Assembly: GCF_001403875.1 (NCBI RefSeq)
Contig: NZ_LN884299.1
Location: 1,860,117-1,924,116, forward strand
Length of the DNA stretch: 64,000 bases
Direction: 5' to 3'
DNA from: Paenibacillus ihumii
Lineage (GTDB): Bacteria > Bacillota > Bacilli > Paenibacillales > Paenibacillaceae
Part shown: in pieces, positions 63,132 to 64,000 of the stretch
Position numbering within the stretch: the stretch's first letter is position 1
Layout of the letters: each line of letters begins with the position of its first letter
Notes under the pieces: model-generated
Seen by the model: the letters and a program-made list of their open reading frames with translations, nothing else
Told to the model about the DNA's origin: nothing
Database searches by the model: none
Made by a program: the position numbers and the translations under genes

Positions 63132-63827
63132 ATGATACGTTTGGGGAGAAAATCAAGGAATAATTCATACCTAAGCAGTGCACGGGACAGACGCAAAGCG
63201 CGTCCGCTGTACATGCGGCTGCTGCGCTGGGGTCTGGTGCTGGCCGTGCTGTGCATTTGCTGGTTCCTCTTTGTGCTGGCGCAGATTGGCAGCGTAGAAC
63301 GCAGTCAAGCCGTAATGACCAAGGATACACCGCCGGCGGACGTGGGGATCGTCCTAGGGGCAGCCATGTGGGGGGATCGGCCGAGCCCTGGACTGGAAGA
63401 GCGGCTTCGCCACAGCCTGGAGCAGTACGAGGCAGGCAAATTCAAGATATTCCTGCTGACCGGAGGGCTGGATCGGGAAGACTATAAATATACCGAAGCT
63501 GAGGGAATGGCTAATTATTTGGCAGAGCGCGGCGTGCCGCGAGAGGCTATGCTGCTAGAGAACAAGGCGACGAGCACGTATGAGAATTTGAAATTCAGTC
63601 AAGAAATAATGAAGGAGCATGGGTTCAGCTCAGCTCTTATTATGACCCATACGTTTCACGGAAACCGGGCTCTGGAAATCGCGAATGCCTTGAATTATGA
63701 ACGCCCGAAGCTGTCTCTGACGAAATCTAACGTGCTCAAGCCTGTTCCGAATACGGTGCGAGAAGTGCTGGCATATACGAAGTGGAAGTTGGTTCAGGCT
63801 GGTCTTGCGCTGGGGCTGAATTTATAG
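63132..63827 (+). CDS. YdcF/SanA-family membrane protein (DUF218)
   Basis: A 231-residue protein with a basic N-terminus, one helix (WGLVLAVLCICWFLFVLAQI) and an extracytoplasmic DUF218 domain. Motifs are VGIVLGAAMWGDRPSPGLEE, FLLTGGLDREDYKYTEAEGM, ENKATSTYENLKFSQEIM and IMTHTFHGNRALEIAN. The family is linked to envelope integrity and vancomycin sensitivity (SanA); its biochemistry is unresolved. ATG 63132 begins one base after the DUF402 stop; longer in-frame extension overlaps that gene. Confidence 0.88.
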   Translation: MIRLGRKSRNNSYLSSARDRRKARPLYMRLLRWGLVLAVLCICWFLFVLAQIGSVERSQAVMTKDTPPADVGIVLGAAMWGDRPSPGLEERLRHSLEQYEAGKFKIFLLTGGLDREDYKYTEAEGMANYLAERGVPREAMLLENKATSTYENLKFSQEIMKEHGFSSALIMTHTFHGNRALEIANALNYERPKLSLTKSNVLKPVPNTVREVLAYTKWKLVQAGLALGLNL

Positions 63828-63907
63828 TCTTCTAATAACGGGTTGGAAGAGAGAATACACTGGAAGAAGATAGTGACCTACCCCTTATACGAAGAGGTGA
63901 TTCTACG

Positions 63908-64000
63908 ATGCCAGGGCATGTTGTGGTCAGAAGCGGATCTTCTGAAGAGAGGCCTTCCAGACAGATCAACGTAATTCTCCGAAATCCCGAGCCCCCCGTT
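63908..64000 (+). CDS. spoVK: Stage V sporulation protein K, N-terminal end (cut by window)
   Basis: Only 31 codons are in the window: MPGHVVVRSGSSEERPSRQI then NVILRNPEPPV, which resembles the start of Paenibacillus SpoVK, an AAA ATPase needed for spore maturation. In Bacillus spoVK follows hfq, so position agrees. GAAGAGGTGA lies 7 bases before the ATG. The ATPase motifs lie outside the window. Confidence 0.65.
   Translation, partial: MPGHVVVRSGSSEERPSRQINVILRNPEPPV

Overview
The window looks like chromosomal DNA of a spore-forming Bacillota of the Paenibacillus type. The evidence is the sigI/rsgI pair, the spore photoproduct lyase operon splAB, cotE next to mutS-mutL-miaA-hfq, spoVK at the right edge, strong AGGAGG ribosome binding sites and factor-independent terminators. 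No rRNA, tRNA, CRISPR array or prophage was seen.

Layout. 1-4 kb: end of sigI, rsgI, a small zinc-ribbon gene and an SLH cell-wall protein that carries the same C-terminal domain as RsgI but is frameshifted. 4-17 kb: housekeeping and accessory genes (cupin, UvrC-like protein, chitin-active LPMO, splAB, AraC and LysR regulators, an MFS exporter, a GT1 glycosyltransferase, SelO). 17.2-18.3 kb: a gene-free stretch with tandem repeats and a 184-bp MITE-like element. 18.3-23.7 kb: sensor kinase, response regulator, ABC ATPase and two permeases, the same order as the Bacillus linearmycin-resistance locus lnrJK-lnrLMN. 23.8-28.2 kb: a membrane protein, class I aldolase, DUF368 lipid-carrier transporter and GH88 hydrolase.

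28.3-37.3 kb is a visibly AT-rich accessory island. It holds a secreted protein, an IS with a dead transposase, an FtsX-type ABC transporter (two permeases and an ATPase), and a secreted polymorphic-toxin gene broken by two simple-repeat frameshifts but followed by an apparently intact immunity-type gene. 37.4-45 kb returns to normal composition: TetR plus acetyltransferase, DUF2871, carbonic anhydrase, an IscA-like protein, M32 carboxypeptidase and a nitrate/sulfonate-type ABC importer. 45-48 kb has low-complexity repeat arrays and an IS3-family element.

48-64 kb: an aromatic acid exporter family protein, cotE, a putative amidoligase, mutS, mutL, an RsmJ-like methyltransferase, miaA, hfq, penicillin-binding protein 1A, DUF402 and YdcF proteins and the start of spoVK. 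MutS has a six-copy 15-residue repeat in its C-terminal linker. mutL is frameshifted in its linker.

The most unusual overall feature is the combination of a broken mutL, a repeat-expanded mutS linker, several frameshifts at short runs, and many intergenic tandem arrays. Either the strain has (or had) impaired mismatch repair, or part of this is sequencing error. The sequence alone cannot decide.
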